64,000 bases of DNA from Mytilinidion resinicola (GCF_010093595.1 NW_022985443.1:954928-1018927); one strand, 5' to 3'; shown: positions 1 to 11,300, counted from the stretch's first letter. Notes: a model not told the origin generated them from the sequence alone. Made by a program: numbers and translations.

Positions 1-318
1 TAGGCCTATGCAATGGTTCTCTCATGAGGTGTGTACATTTGGTAGACGCCTTCTGAGGTCGCCGGGCGAGTTTTTTGATTGTTCAAAACGTTTGATGCAA
101 GTCGTTTCCAGAATCTTCAAAACGTGTCGAGGCACTTCAGACGGTGACATCCAGCTCTACAGATGTCGGTTGGAGCTCGCTTAAATCACCATATCTGTCG
201 TTCACTACTTCGATAGCGACGATATCTTCAACGTCAGCCTTTCGAATCTTTAACCTGCCCGCTCGCTCTGCACCACCGCCACGAACCTCTCGCAGCGGAC
301 GAGGCATCAGCGCTCAAG
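1..318. other. Left-edge non-coding stretch with a dispersed repeat copy
   Basis: No credible gene. Positions about 50-150 hold one copy (copy A) of a degenerate ~100-bp repeat that recurs near 1210, 1446 and 56442. The rest is probably the promoter of the membrane protein starting at 319. Confidence 0.45.
50..150 (+). repeat. Dispersed ~100-bp repeat, copy A
   Basis: Closest by eye to copy C: ctgagg, gagtt/aagct, attgttcaaaacg / atcgttcaaaagg, ttcaaaacgtgtcgagg / ccaaaatgtgttggagg, ttcagacgg / ttcagatgg. Confidence 0.6.
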
Positions 319-1188
319 ATGACGATCTCATCCACTATCCACACTGTGCGCAACGCGTTTCTGATCTACATCTTCACCTTGCCTGCCATCGCATTCGCCT
401 ACATCTCACTCTGGGAGTTCTTTAAAATCTTCTATTTCCTGATACTCTCCTCAACGATCATCAAAATCAAATTCAGCATCTGGACGCTCATTTGTGTCTT
501 CCGTTTGACTCTTTTCCTCACTGCGTCCGCCCTCGACGCCAAGCTCACCCTGGCATGTCGCCTCAATCCGTCAACCCAGCCACGACCCGACTTCCGGCTA
601 CGGGCCATCAAAATGGAAAGATTACGGCGGACGGCGGTGGGCCAGCCTTGGACGTATGCTACAGTGCTGGGCTATTGGCGCATGCGCATACCCGCATTCC
701 TACTCGTCGGCATCATGGCTTTGGCAATGCTACTCTCGGTGAGCTCAGGCATGTGGTTCTGGGCATGGGTGCCTCTGTTATCGATGCTGCGATTCCTGAT
801 ATCGGCGGTTTACATGTGCTATTTGCGCTGGATCGGCTGCCCTGCGCTGGATAAAGAATACACGCGGATGCTGGCTTTACGGCGAAGTGCACTGGACAGT
901 GTAACGATAGATTGGTTGGATTGGCTACTCAACGCCGTGATTGGGGAGGATGGGCCTACTCAAGAGCAGATTATGCAGCTAGAGGATGATTGGAAAGAGC
1001 TGGAGACTCGGCTTGTTAACTCACGTGTGGAACTGGAGGACCTCCGGCACCGGCTCGTGGAGAGCGAGGAGGCGCGCAGCGGAACATACGAAGAATCTGA
1101 CGAGATGAAACAGCTGGCGGAGAGAGTGAAGGTCGTTGACGAGACACTCTGGCTTATAGAGGAGGAAATCCGGAACCACATCGAATAA
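319..1188 (+). CDS. Hypothetical multi-pass membrane protein with C-terminal coiled coil
   Basis: Uninterrupted 289-codon frame starting at an ATG. I do not recognise the family. Hydrophobic segments lie at about residues 12-33, 36-72 and 123-170, so three to five membrane passes are likely. From about residue 210 the protein becomes acidic and helical with heptad-like Leu/Glu/Arg spacing, which suggests a soluble coiled-coil tail of about 75 residues. No catalytic motif is visible. It sits beside three other small unknown membrane proteins on the same strand, with degenerate repeat copies on both sides. The organisation (membrane block then charged tail) resembles its neighbours, but I cannot align it with them. 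Confidence 0.55.
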   Translation: MTISSTIHTVRNAFLIYIFTLPAIAFAYISLWEFFKIFYFLILSSTIIKIKFSIWTLICVFRLTLFLTASALDAKLTLACRLNPSTQPRPDFRLRAIKMERLRRTAVGQPWTYATVLGYWRMRIPAFLLVGIMALAMLLSVSSGMWFWAWVPLLSMLRFLISAVYMCYLRWIGCPALDKEYTRMLALRRSALDSVTIDWLDWLLNAVIGEDGPTQEQIMQLEDDWKELETRLVNSRVELEDLRHRLVESEEARSGTYEESDEMKQLAERVKVVDETLWLIEEEIRNHIE

Positions 1189-2141
1189 GTCTAGTGAAGG
1201 GATCTTTCACCACCGCCTGAGGTGGCCTGGCGAGTTTATAGACCGTTCAAAACAATAAAATTATGCCTTGTTTCGATTGCTGAAAATGTGTTGAAGCCCG
1301 TCAGGCAGTGGTGTAACGGTGTGAGCACTACAGTGCCTTGCCGTACATATCTGTACACTTTTCTGCAACTGTCTGTGGGGCTCCAACATATTAATAGAAA
1401 CCGGGTCCAGCGGATATACTTGCTATCCGCGTACACCATGTTGGCGCTGTCGGGGGTAGCCTCGAGAGTTTACTAGTTGTCTAAAATGCCGAACTTCTCT
1501 CTTATTGGGAATGCTGACAATAATATGAAGCTCCTCTCGCAAGAGGCAGTCTAATTTGCACTACTTGAGACTTGACATCGTGCCTGGGTTTTTGAAACTC
1601 CACAGGGTTACTCCAAACAGTGGTAAATGCGTGTGCACAGACTTATGATCTGTCACTGTAAGTCAATGCACGCCTGTTTAATATTGTTCCAAGTGCTTCA
1701 ATCCGTTTTGAAGATTCTACACAAAACTCACGCACACCGTTCTATACAATGCCTACACTCGCCAAGCCCCCAAAAGCAGTGTCGTATAGCCCCTAAAGCC
1801 ATTTGAACTCTTTCAAGACACCAAGCAGTGACATTGTCTTGACCAACAACAAAAGATCATCGGTCACTTTCCTGGAGTTCCTGGAGTACAACAAAGACTG
1901 TGCGCAAACGGTGGTCCGAGGCCTTTTCCTAGATTTATCAAAAAAGCAAGTACCTGTTTGCTGGTTAGGCTCAGAGCTTCTTGCAAATCATTATCATCGC
2001 GAAGGACCCCACTGGTGGTGAATGCTCCGCGAACTACCCACCCCATATAATGACCTCTCAAAACCTGAAGCAAGCCCCAGCACATCCACAAACACATCCA
2101 TCTGCAGGATACTACTACCACCTTAGTCACCAGCCCTGAAA
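1189..2141. other. Intergenic region with two copies of the dispersed repeat
   Basis: No gene. Copy B of the ~100-bp repeat lies at about 1210-1318 and a weaker copy D at about 1446-1545. From about 1640 the sequence resembles the DNA at about 3010-3100 upstream of the next paralogue (shared strings such as gtcaatgca, aagtgcttca and acaaaact), so the promoter was probably duplicated along with the gene. Confidence 0.45.
1210..1318 (+). repeat. Dispersed ~100-bp repeat, copy B
   Basis: Shares cctgaggt, ctggcgagttt, ccgttcaaaac, ttgctgaaaatgtgttgaag and tcaggcagtgg with copies A and C at equal spacing. A weaker copy D (gcctcgagagttta...gtctaaaatgcc) begins near 1446. Confidence 0.6.
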
Positions 2142-2894
2142 ATGCGGCCCTGGATGCAAATGAGCGCTGTTTACGCTGTCTACGCCGTTGTCCCTGGCCT
2201 GCTTTGGCTGGATGCCAGAGAGGGCCCAGTCAAACTACCAACTTACCAGTCCTCCTCCACGGCTCTCGATATCATCCAATCCACAGTTTTCAAGCCCATT
2301 GCCGTTAGTGGCGCACTGTCCTTCATCGTCTGGCTCGCGTCCTGGCACAGCTATGCCATCCTCTTTCCGCTTAGGCGAACCCGCTCGCTTGGATACTCTG
2401 TCTATCAACTGCTGCTACCATTCCTTGCCGCTGCTTTGGTCGTATCGGCGTTCTTGATGGCAATACCGGACGTGCTCATGGTTCTTCATGACGTATGGGG
2501 AAAGTTGTGTATTTTCACGAGGAAGGTGGATACCGGAGAAGTCTACCAGACGGCTGTGCTCACCGCCGGGTATGTCTCCTGCTTCTCAGCAATCCTACAA
2601 GTTCTCAGCTTATGCTACTCGGCACGACTCTTCAAACCAGATTCTTGGACGATCTTCGACTTCGAGGATGATTTCGACATACCAGCTGTCACAATCGACT
2701 CCGAACTCGCAAACCAGTTGCGGGAACTCCATACTAAGGCGCTTAGAGATCTGCATAACCAAACCCCGCCCGTCATCGATGAAGTAGAAGAAGAGGAAGA
2801 AGAAGACAAAAATATCAGCTTCGTCGAGGCAGAGGAGCTCGCGAGGAATGCGTGGGGAGAGGTTGTGAAGGTGACGGCGAGGAAAGTGGCGTAA
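2142..2894 (+). CDS. Hypothetical membrane protein, tandem paralogue 1
   Basis: Single exon of 250 aa from an ATG. Predicted membrane segments are at about residues 5-25, 50-70, 85-110 and 135-160. They are followed by a soluble acidic tail containing a run of Glu and the sequence SFVEAEELARNAWG. It shares LLWLDAREGP, STVFKP, WLASWHSYA and PDSWT, plus the acidic tail motif, with the product of 3482-4304 in the same order, so the two are tandem duplicates. The family is unknown to me and no enzyme motif is visible. A multi-pass membrane protein with a cytosolic regulatory tail is a reasonable guess, no more. Confidence 0.65.
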   Translation: MRPWMQMSAVYAVYAVVPGLLWLDAREGPVKLPTYQSSSTALDIIQSTVFKPIAVSGALSFIVWLASWHSYAILFPLRRTRSLGYSVYQLLLPFLAAALVVSAFLMAIPDVLMVLHDVWGKLCIFTRKVDTGEVYQTAVLTAGYVSCFSAILQVLSLCYSARLFKPDSWTIFDFEDDFDIPAVTIDSELANQLRELHTKALRDLHNQTPPVIDEVEEEEEEDKNISFVEAEELARNAWGEVVKVTARKVA

Positions 2895-3481
2895 ACCCCT
2901 AATCTATCCAGACACGTTGTATTCCTGCTGAGGTTCTCATAATACTGTACTGAATCCATACACTGGAGTGGTAGCCAAAATCCTTCCGAGGATACAGTAC
3001 TAGGATATGGATCTGTTTACTGCTATTTGTCAATGCATGAAGTGCTTCAGTCTAGGTTTAGAACTCTGAACAAAACTTACAGTAATATTTCCACGCGGCG
3101 TGTATATTCCCTGGCAACCTAAGCCGGTGTGATACCTGCCCATGAGGTATTTAAATGCGCATAGACGTTGAGAACTCTATCTCCGTTATTTTGACCGATG
3201 GTAGAGCATCTGCGAGCACTTATCATAACCTCCTAGCAACTGTAAAGAGTACTTCCAGGCCTGCTCTTAGGAGTATTGACGGGGCTCGCCGGTAAAGAGA
3301 GAACGATGTGCAGCCACCGTCGCCATCGGTGAATGACATGCTGACTCACGGCGAAGAATTACCATATGAAGACCTCCCAAAGTTCCGCATCTAGCTTCAG
3401 CACATCCTCAGCACATCCTCAAACAGCAACCTCACCATCTACATACCAATACCAGGTTCCCTCTTGTCCACAAGCGCGAAT
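2895..3481. other. Spacer between tandem paralogues
   Basis: No gene. It contains sequence resembling the region upstream of the first paralogue (about 3010-3100 versus 1640-1760, and about 3390-3415 versus 2075-2100). Confidence 0.4.
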
Positions 3482-4304
3482 ATGCCGGGGCACACTGACC
3501 ACACCCTTCTCCCCAAGTCTCGCGTATATCTCGTATACGTCGTCGTCCCCGTGTTGCTTTGGCTCGATGCCAGAGAGGGCCCAGAAGTCGAGACATGGAT
3601 CGAGCGACTGTTATCAAAATCCAATGCGCTCAAAATCTTCGCGTCCACAGTCTTCAAACCTATCCTCGTCGGCTTGTTCCTATCTTTCATCGGCTGGCTC
3701 GCGTCCTGGCATAGCTATGCGCTCCTATTCCCACTTTGCCAAATTCACCTTCGGGTCAATCGTCAACTACTTGTTCCACTTATCGCGGCTCTCCTGATTG
3801 CCTTCACGGTACTGGGTATCTCGTTGGATGTGCCCATGGGAACTCACAAAGTACTACGGAATTGGAGCCCCATCCGCGTCCTGGTAGATTTCGAAGAACT
3901 CTACAGGACGACCTTGATTACCTGCGGCTACATGCACTGCATTTCCATGACAGCCCAAATCATCGTCCTGACCTACTGCGGAGGCCTCTACACACCAGAC
4001 TCTTGGACCCTTGACGGCACCGAGGAGCCACGTACAGCCACCGTACCTTTGATCCGGGTGGTTTCCGGGAAGCAACTGGTAAGCATTTCGCCTCAAAATC
4101 TGTGGAAGAATTGCTAACCGTATCTCTCAGCTTCAAGAAGTCAAAGCCGGAGAAGCACGGTCAGTTATCATCGATGAAGACGATGATGAAAGCGACCAAA
4201 GCACGAGCTTCATCGAAGAGGACGAGTTGGCGGAGAAGCCGTGGGGAAGTGTAATGCATGTCGATGCGGATGACTTGATCGAGGCCGATGTGGAGGAGGT
4301 CTAG
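3482..4304 (+). CDS. Hypothetical membrane protein, tandem paralogue 2 (two exons)
   Basis: Exons 3482-4078 and 4131-4304. The 52-bp intron has a gtaagc donor, a gctaac branch site and a ctctcag acceptor, and the join is in phase 0. The product is about 256 aa. I chose the ATG at 3482 because codons before it in this frame lack an ATG. The hydrophobic segments follow the same pattern as the neighbour at 2142-2894, with shared LLWLDAREGP, STVFKP, WLASWHSYA and PDSWT. The second exon supplies the acidic tail, including SFIEEDELAEKPWG, which matches the tail of paralogue 1. Paralogue 1 has no intron at this point, so one copy gained or lost it after duplication. Function unknown. Confidence 0.7.
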
Positions 4305-4717
4305 GTTCAAATTATCCCGCGAGGGGATTATGGAGTGGCATTAGGGAGTTAAGAACGGATCGGGGGCTGGGTTGCTGACGCCATGGGACTTCTGAATATC
4401 GTGTCAGTTCTTCGATGTATAGAGCAAGAGGATACGTCCCATAGACTGTAACCGACGGAAGGTGGGAGTGGGTGGCTTCTTTCATGCATCGATCCTGGAA
4501 GAATGGTCGGCTGTTCTGGGCCTTTCTAGGGGCGTTAATTGCTGTAACTCTAGAATCAGAAAGAGGGTTTGACTTACTGGCTGCTTTGTCCCCCATAACT
4601 TTAAGAAGCAGCCAACGTCGCGCTTGAAACCCTCTAACCTCAATTTCACACCTCTTGCATTTTGCACGCAGCATTCTGACCATCAGCGCCGCGTTGTGAC
4701 GACTTGCTACAAGCAAT
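4305..4717. other. Intergenic, nothing recognised
   Basis: Promoter and 3' flank only. I see no repeat or RNA gene. Confidence 0.4.
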
Positions 4718-5203
4718 ATGGATGTCTCTTGCGCCCATGTCGTAATCTACGGAAGTCTCTTCTCCTTCTGTATCGTCCGGAGCTTGATGGAAGCAGGGTG
4801 GGATTCATCGATCTCTTGTATACTGTCTCATCTTGCCCAAAGAGCGATTCCGCCTCTATTCGCAGGCATGATGGTGGCAATCACGACATTCGAAGCGTTC
4901 AGCTGTATGGCGGTCGTCGCTCGAGAATTGGGCTTTGCCCCTCGCAACTACACTCTTCACCTTCATCCGACTCTCCGCTTTAGCATAAACATCCGCCGCG
5001 TCGCCGGTATCCTCGGAGGCATGTCTAACCTAGCTGCTTTGTTTCATCGACTTAGTTCTGTGGACTCGGCGCAGGCCACCATTCTCTTCGCGGCCAAGGT
5101 TTGCTACGGGACTATGCTGGATATGTTTCTGGGCATCGAGTTCTTTTGCATACTTTTCGTGGTATTTATGTTAGTGAGGCAGGCGTACTTAGCTCTGGTC
5201 TAG
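4718..5203 (+). CDS. Hypothetical small multi-pass membrane protein
   Basis: Single exon of 161 aa from an ATG. Hydrophobic stretches at about residues 5-22, 40-65, 100-118 and 125-160 suggest four membrane passes, with the last ending almost at the C-terminus. It lacks the acidic tail of the upstream neighbours and I cannot align it with them, though it lies on the same strand in the same row of small membrane proteins. No recognised domain or catalytic motif. Confidence 0.5.
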   Translation: MDVSCAHVVIYGSLFSFCIVRSLMEAGWDSSISCILSHLAQRAIPPLFAGMMVAITTFEAFSCMAVVARELGFAPRNYTLHLHPTLRFSINIRRVAGILGGMSNLAALFHRLSSVDSAQATILFAAKVCYGTMLDMFLGIEFFCILFVVFMLVRQAYLALV

Positions 5204-5614
5204 GGCTCCGAAGGAAAGAGAAACGGCGACATCAGACATCGTATGAAGGACACATGGTTTGCTCGTACGGGAATATTGATAGGCTCGAGGTTTTCGGAGT
5301 TTTGATGAAGCTATGCAAAAAGGCTGCACTAGGAAGTTTATGGTATGAAAGAAGCTAGAATCAAGAATGGGAGGGCTAAAAACTATGCTCATACTTATCA
5401 CACACCTTTGATACAAAATATCGACTTTGTACAAGGCATTACCGCTTGATCTAAACATACCGACCTTTCCAATCCCGCGACCTTGTGTATGACACGTACA
5501 TGTCCCCATATTGACGCCTTCAGTATCCATATCGACATCCTTATCAGCGTGAGAATGCTTTTAATGTACTTTTGAAAGTACCGCCAAAGCTTTTATATAT
5601 TCATGATTTCAGTT
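5204..5614. other. Convergent 3' flanks
   Basis: Lies between the stop of the membrane protein at 5203 and the stop of the minus-strand gene at 5615. AT-richer, no gene seen; presumably both 3' untranslated regions. Confidence 0.4.
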
Positions 5615-7185
5615 TCACCAACCCCTCTCCCCCCCATAAGCTTGCTGCACGAACCCATCCCACTCCGCCTTGAACTGCTGCGCAGTCCCACCACCAGCCG
5701 GGCCAATCCGCCGCGTTCCCCAAAAGACCATCTCCTCTCCATGCAATCCGTATATGCGACCTTGCATATCTCCATCGGCGAAGAACATCAGCACGCCGAG
5801 CTGGTCGCGCCGGAAGAGCAGCTCGCCTGTATCGTCATCGCGCATACGCCAGCGGAACTGTAGCTCCGTGCCGAAGAAAAGTCCATGTTGTACGTCTACG
5901 CAGATGATTCCAGACCAGGGGCCAAAAGATTGTAAGTTACCCCAAAGACAGCCGTTGTCGTGATCGCCTCGGAGGCGGAGGTTCATCCCCTGGCTCTGAT
6001 ATGGCCAATCTTCAGAGATAGCAGGACATGTAAGATTGTAGAAGGCATTTGCTACAAAGCTGGGAGTGTGACTTTCGATGTCGTTTTGATGTTCTCGCTT
6101 TATGGTTGGTCCTTTTTTGACGTCGGGTTCTTTCTTGATAGCAGGCTCCTTCTTCGCGGCTGGTTCTTTCTTGGTGTCTGGCTCTTTTTTGACGCCGGGT
6201 TCTTTTTTGACAGTAGGCTCCTTCTTCATGGCTGGTTCCCTTTTGATGGCAGGCTCCTTTTTCACAGCTGGTTCTTTCTTGACAGCGGGTTCTTTCTTGA
6301 CAGCGGGTTCTTTCTTTACGGCGGGCTCCTTCTTGACAGCAGGTTCTTTCTTCAGCTTCGCCTTCTGCTTGACGTTCGGCTCATCCTTGACTTTAGGTCC
6401 GCTCTTCGGAACAGGTTGCTTGCTGGCCGCATCACTCTCCGTCGTAATTGCCTGCTTCTTCGCAGGAGCATCCTTTTTAGCCGGAGCAGCCTTCTTCGCA
6501 GGGTCATTCTTCTTGCCCACCCCCGATTTCTTCGCCTCCTCTTCTGTCCTCCCTGCAGCCATCCTCTCCAACTCCTGCCTCTCCAACTCTCTACTCTCCA
6601 AAATCTTCTTCGTCAAACTCGCCGATTTAGCCCCACCGTTTCCCCCAACCCTTCCCCTCTCCTCCGGCACAGGCGACTCAATATGCAAATGATAATGCAC
6701 GCTCGTCGGCGACCCTCCAAACCCCCCTAGCCCAACCTCAGCCCCCTTGACCTGCTTCATCTTCCCCTGGCCCTCCTCCCCCTCCCCCTTCCTTCGCCAT
6801 CTCCGCCCTCGCCTTCCGATTCGCCGCATCATACTCCTTCTTCAGCCCCGCTTCCAACCTCTTCACCTCCCCCGGCACCTCCAGCCTCCCCTCATTCAGC
6901 GCATTCAACAGCTTCACCTTCGCCGCGTTCTTATCCTTACTCATGCCCAACCCATAGTGCTTCAGCTGCGCGAAATACCAGTGGCCGACCTGATCCTTGG
7001 CCGTCTCCGCCGCCTTTGACTTTGCGCCGGACGAAAGCTTCGGGCGCAACAGCGCCGTGAGTTCAGCGACTGTCGCGCGGGGATGTCGGTTCAAGTTCCC
7101 GACGTCTGCGTACAGCGCGCCGTGGTAGACGAAGCCGTCGCGGGAGATCGGGGGCGCGAAGTTGGATATTTTTCGGGTTGGTTGG
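5615..7185 (-). CDS. Conserved fungal hypothetical protein with KKEPAV repeats, frame broken
   Basis: Two minus-strand frames make one protein. The upstream frame (about 7185-6738) reads through a conserved-looking block with RDGFVYHGALYADV, RHPRATVAELTALLRP and QVGHWYFAQLKHYGL. The downstream frame (6832-5615) carries about 14 units of a Lys-Lys-Glu-Pro-Ala-Val repeat, then a C-terminal domain with LTCPAISEDWP, LWGNLQSFGPWSG and ELQFRWRMRDDD. The frames meet in a G-rich stretch at about 6735-6790 and need a shift of one base (or a 25-bp excision, below normal intron size). The 5' end is unresolved: the upstream frame has no ATG before its stop at 7236-7238, so an upstream exon with a splice acceptor near 7186 is likely. 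Function unknown; the basic repeats may bind nucleic acid. Confidence 0.55.
6100..6350 (-). repeat. 18-bp coding minisatellite (KKEPAV units)
   Basis: About 14 degenerate tandem copies of an 18-bp unit encoding Lys-Lys-Glu-Pro-Ala-Val-like hexapeptides within the gene at 5615-7185. Variants include KREPAM, KKEPTV and KKEPDT. The phase is preserved throughout, so the array evolves as coding sequence. Confidence 0.85.
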
Positions 7186-8318
7186 CTGGGCCCTGGGTTG
7201 TGGGGGTGGGTTGTGCGCGATGGGGGTATTGGATGTTATGTGTGGGGGAAAGGGGGGGGGGAGATGGTTGGCTAACTCAGGATGAGGTCGAGGTAGGGGT
7301 ATCACGTGACTGAAACAGCCTCTCGCTAAGATATAGAATACGCTTACCCGATTAGAATTAGGTGAATAAAAGAGAGCGCCGTGAGATTACGATTCTTGGT
7401 TTGTTTCGCAGAGTCGCATATTGAAATCCAGTTCTGACGGTATCGGAAGTGCTATTTTTGAAGACTGGAGTCCTTCACCTATTGCGAACGACCCAGCAAG
7501 ACTTGCTTTTCGAGAGATGCCCCGCCGTCTAAAGACTCACACCCCCTCCAAAGCTTCTTTAAGCCTAAAGCTGAAAAGCAAAAGCTGAACACCAGCAGAA
7601 ACGGAATCCCACTTTCCCCCATCTACATAAATACAGCACATACCCCTGACCCCAATTAGCAACTTGCCAACCACAACGCTCCTCTGAAAATTCCTCCAAA
7701 AACATACAAACTGGAGCGGGAATCGAACCCGGCCCCAGCCATCCAACATCAAAATAAACAAAACAAAACAAAAGACTAGGGTTAGCAATGTAAGGTAACG
7801 GGGCCGACGCCACTAGGGCAATGTTCCTGCTGGTTAGTACAAGTCGGATTAGAATTACTCGAACAACATGGCTGGGTTGATGTGAGGTGAGGAGGGGGAT
7901 TTTGTTTTGGTGTGGACAGGTGGGAGGGATGATCTACGGCCCAAATATTCATTTTATTGGCATCTTTTCTGACATGAGACGGCGGGGGAAAGGCGTTGAC
8001 TTCTAAAGCAGAAGGATCCGTAGAATTTGTTGGATGGGTTGTAGCTTGAATAGCCTTGGTTGCTAAGAAATTTGTTTCTTTTCGGATAGGTCGAGAACTG
8101 AGGACGCGTATCATATTCATGTTTCATAACGCTATAAAAACTACGCCGCAAAACGCACAATCCGCTCTCTCCCATCCGTAGCGCAGTCGCGCAGTCATCC
8201 TCCTCGATGAACGATGCCGCCTCCCTCATGAACCGCCAAGAAACGTCCATCACTAAAACCCCTCCCTAAACGCCATACCCGTACGCAATTCGCCACAGCC
8301 TCTCCTCAATCAATCCCC
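7186..8318. other. Intergenic region with a CACGTG site and a tRNA-like B box
   Basis: No convincing gene. An E-box-type CACGTG lies at 7303-7308, upstream of the KKEPAV-repeat gene. On the minus strand 7735-7716 reads as a good tRNA T-arm/B-box (gggttcgattccc) but no matching acceptor stem was found. A possible short minus-strand frame is listed separately. Confidence 0.4.
7954..8250 (-). CDS. Short uncertain reading frame
   Basis: A 98-codon minus-strand frame starting at an ATG at 8250, just downstream of the ARM-repeat gene. The first 45 residues (for example FIEEDDCATALRMGESGLC) look more protein-like than the rest. No family is recognised, and it may be chance or 3' untranslated sequence. 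Confidence 0.18.
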   Translation of the reverse strand: MDVSWRFMREAASFIEEDDCATALRMGESGLCVLRRSFYSVMKHEYDTRPQFSTYPKRNKFLSNQGYSSYNPSNKFYGSFCFRSQRLSPAVSCQKRCQ

Positions 8319-11300
8319 TCACTCCCCCCTCCAACCCCTCGCCCCCCCAAACCCACTCCCCAACGGCCGCCTACTCTCAAACCCTCCACCATCCATCCCG
8401 CCCAACCCCAACCCGGGCCCCCCATTTCCGCTCCCATCCAGCAACTTACTCATCTGCTCCACGGCCGTCTTCGCCCTCTCCCGCGTATCCAGATCCTGAT
8501 CCGTCGTCAGCTCCCGCACCTTCTGCTCGACCCCCAGCGCCTTCAAGCTCAGCGCGCGGTCCCGCGCCGCCGGCATGTCCGAGCTATCGTCCATCCATGT
8601 CAGGTTGATCACGAGCCACACGCACGCGACGCGCAGCCGGCGGTCCGGGTGCTGGAACAGCGGCAGCACGTGGTTGAGCAGCTGCGTCTGCGAGATGAGC
8701 AGCGCGCGGTGCTGCGGGCGGCCGTTGGCGATGTGGATGAGGATGAAAACGACGGAGAGGAGGATCTCAGGCGGCGCGAGGACGGCCTGGTTGAAGTGGA
8801 GTTGGCCGAAAGTGAGGCCTTGGTCGCGCGGGTTCGATAAGGGTGAGCGGGTGCGGGCGGGCGAAGGCGGGAAGATGGTCGAGGGCGAGGAGGAGCTCGT
8901 GGGGCGGAGTTTGCTGGCCATCATCTCGAAGAAGCGCGTGGAGCCAATGGTGCTGAGGAGGTGATCGATCATTTCGGCGGCGCCGGCTTTGGACTCGGCG
9001 ATGAGGTTGCGGATGAAGTCGAGGGCTTGCTCTTGGATGCGGAGGTCGTCGTGCTCGGCGCGGAGGCGCGGATCTTGTTCGGATTGCTTGATGGCTTTGA
9101 GCTCGGAGCGGATGGTGGAGGAGTTGAGGGCGCGATGAGGTGGTCGGCGGAGGACTTCAGGAGTGTTGTCCTCGTCTTCATCGCCTGACGACGAGGACGA
9201 CTCGTCGATTTCCATACTGGGTTCGTCGACGGCATTGAGTAGATCCACCTGTTCGCCGGCTGCGTTGGGCGTTCTCATACCAATAGCGGTTGACACATGG
9301 CTCTGACTCGGTGGGCCGGCATAGTCTTTTTGTTCGCCTTGGATAGTCCGTATCAACCAACCTGTTCCTAGTTCGTCAAGACACTTGGTCTTGATGTCGT
9401 TCGTCGCGGTCAAAACCATATGCTTGAGAGCCCATAGGCTATTCAGCCGCATCCTCGAATTCGCCGAGTGAGCATGCTCGCAGATGGTCTTCAGTGATCC
9501 AGCTTCAATAAGGCTCTGGGGAAAAACAAATAAGTGATGATTCGGTACTGCTGAAGAAGAACAACTCACATCTCTCATCGGAGAGAAATGCAGCACAAGG
9601 TTGCACAGCACCTCCGTCGCCGCAATCTGTACTTCCACATTCGGATGCGTCAGAAGCCCATGGATCGGCTTAGCAACGCCGTAATCAATCAGACTCGTCC
9701 TTAGTATGCTAACAGACCGCGACATGGATCTGGCAGCCCAGCACGCCGCAATAAGAACTGGTATCGGATTACCATCTTTCGGTCCTGGTTGTTTCGCATT
9801 ACTTTCTTCCAGCTCTTGCGAGGGATATGGCACCAACGCCTCTGTGATGCAAGCTACGGCTCCGTTCTCGATAACAACCTTTCGGTAAGCATCTTCTCTA
9901 TCCGTAAGAGCGGCAATACTCCTAAGAGCGCCCTCTCTATACCTCAGAGCATGCAGAAGCTCGGAGCTCAGCCCCGGCCTACCCAGCGTACTCGATCCAG
10001 GATCGACATCCGGATCTATCACATCCTCGGCGCTCGTTCGTGGGCTCCATAGCGGTTTCGACGAGGCCGCGACCGGGTCGAACGACCGCTTCAGGATCGT
10101 GCAGAGAGTTGGGATGGCTCTCGCATCCACAGCAGCCTTCTGTAGCGCCGGACTGCCCTCGATGAGGTCCGCAAGCACAATCTGTGCCTGCTCAAGAAAT
10201 TTCCGATCGTTTACCCTCTGCTGCGCGTTCCCCGGTGGACTCTTATTCTTCGTGTCGCAGCTGTGAGCGGCCTCCTGGATCATATTGACCAACAACGGCA
10301 CCACCAAAAAAGCCAGCGCCCTCTCTCGGTTCTTGGGTGACTCGTCAGAAGGATAGGCCTCGCTATACTTCTTCAGCATACTAAGCAGGCTCGCCGCGCT
10401 CAAACGGTCGAATCCATGGCGCGTCCTCGCAATGTTGATTAGCCACGGAAATATGGGGCTTTCAAACTCGTCGCCTGAGATGGTCCGATTCATAGCTGCG
10501 TGGGCGTCTATGAAGCTGGGAATACGCGCGAACTGCCCACCATCGACCTGTGGGTTCATGCCCAGCATTGATATTGAACCGAGCGCGGGGAAGGCTTTTG
10601 AGAATTGACTTTCGTGTTTGTTCGCTACCGCCTGGAGTCGAGGGAGGAATCGATCGGCGCCTTGTGATGATGCATGTCCATCCAGGTTCGGGATCTCGCC
10701 CGCGCCACTTGACTTGGAGGACGTCGGGAATATCTCTGTGATGGGTTCCGAATAGAGGAACCGTGCAGTGCGGTAATTCGAGCCCTTGACAATCGCACAA
10801 ATGGCCTCTAGGATGTCTGGGAGATACATGATAGGGAGTGCTTCTCGAGATTGGTGCCTCGATTCGCATCCGATAGCTCTCAGCGTTACATCTCCACTGG
10901 CTGCCATGACTGCTACTTTCGTTGCAAGAACGTCTAGTACGCCGGCGCCGAGTAATAGATTCCGCTGCCGATCATCCTGGCACGTTTTCGTGATTAGTTG
11001 GACCGTCAGTGATATCTCTTGATGCACGATCATCGATGGATGCGGCTGCACAAGAATCTCTGCGAAGCTCTCTACCACGGTTTTCGTATATAGTTGCGAG
11101 GCCATCACTGTCGAGGCTGACGGTCGTAGGGGTCCATCCGCCGTCTCCGTCCACGACCTGTCCAAAGCCACAGCATCCGCAATCGTTATAATCGTCCGTA
11201 ACGTAGCCACGATCAGCTTCGACGGGACATCTCTCAGGACCAGAGAGTCCAGAAGGGGCGGAAGAATGTTGCCAGCCAGGAGAGGCGTAACGAAAGCCGG

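Noticed and set aside
5960..6730. Long plus-strand frames opposite the KKEPAV repeats
   Set aside because: Mirror images of the repeat on the other strand; Phe/Leu/Gly-rich low-complexity products only.
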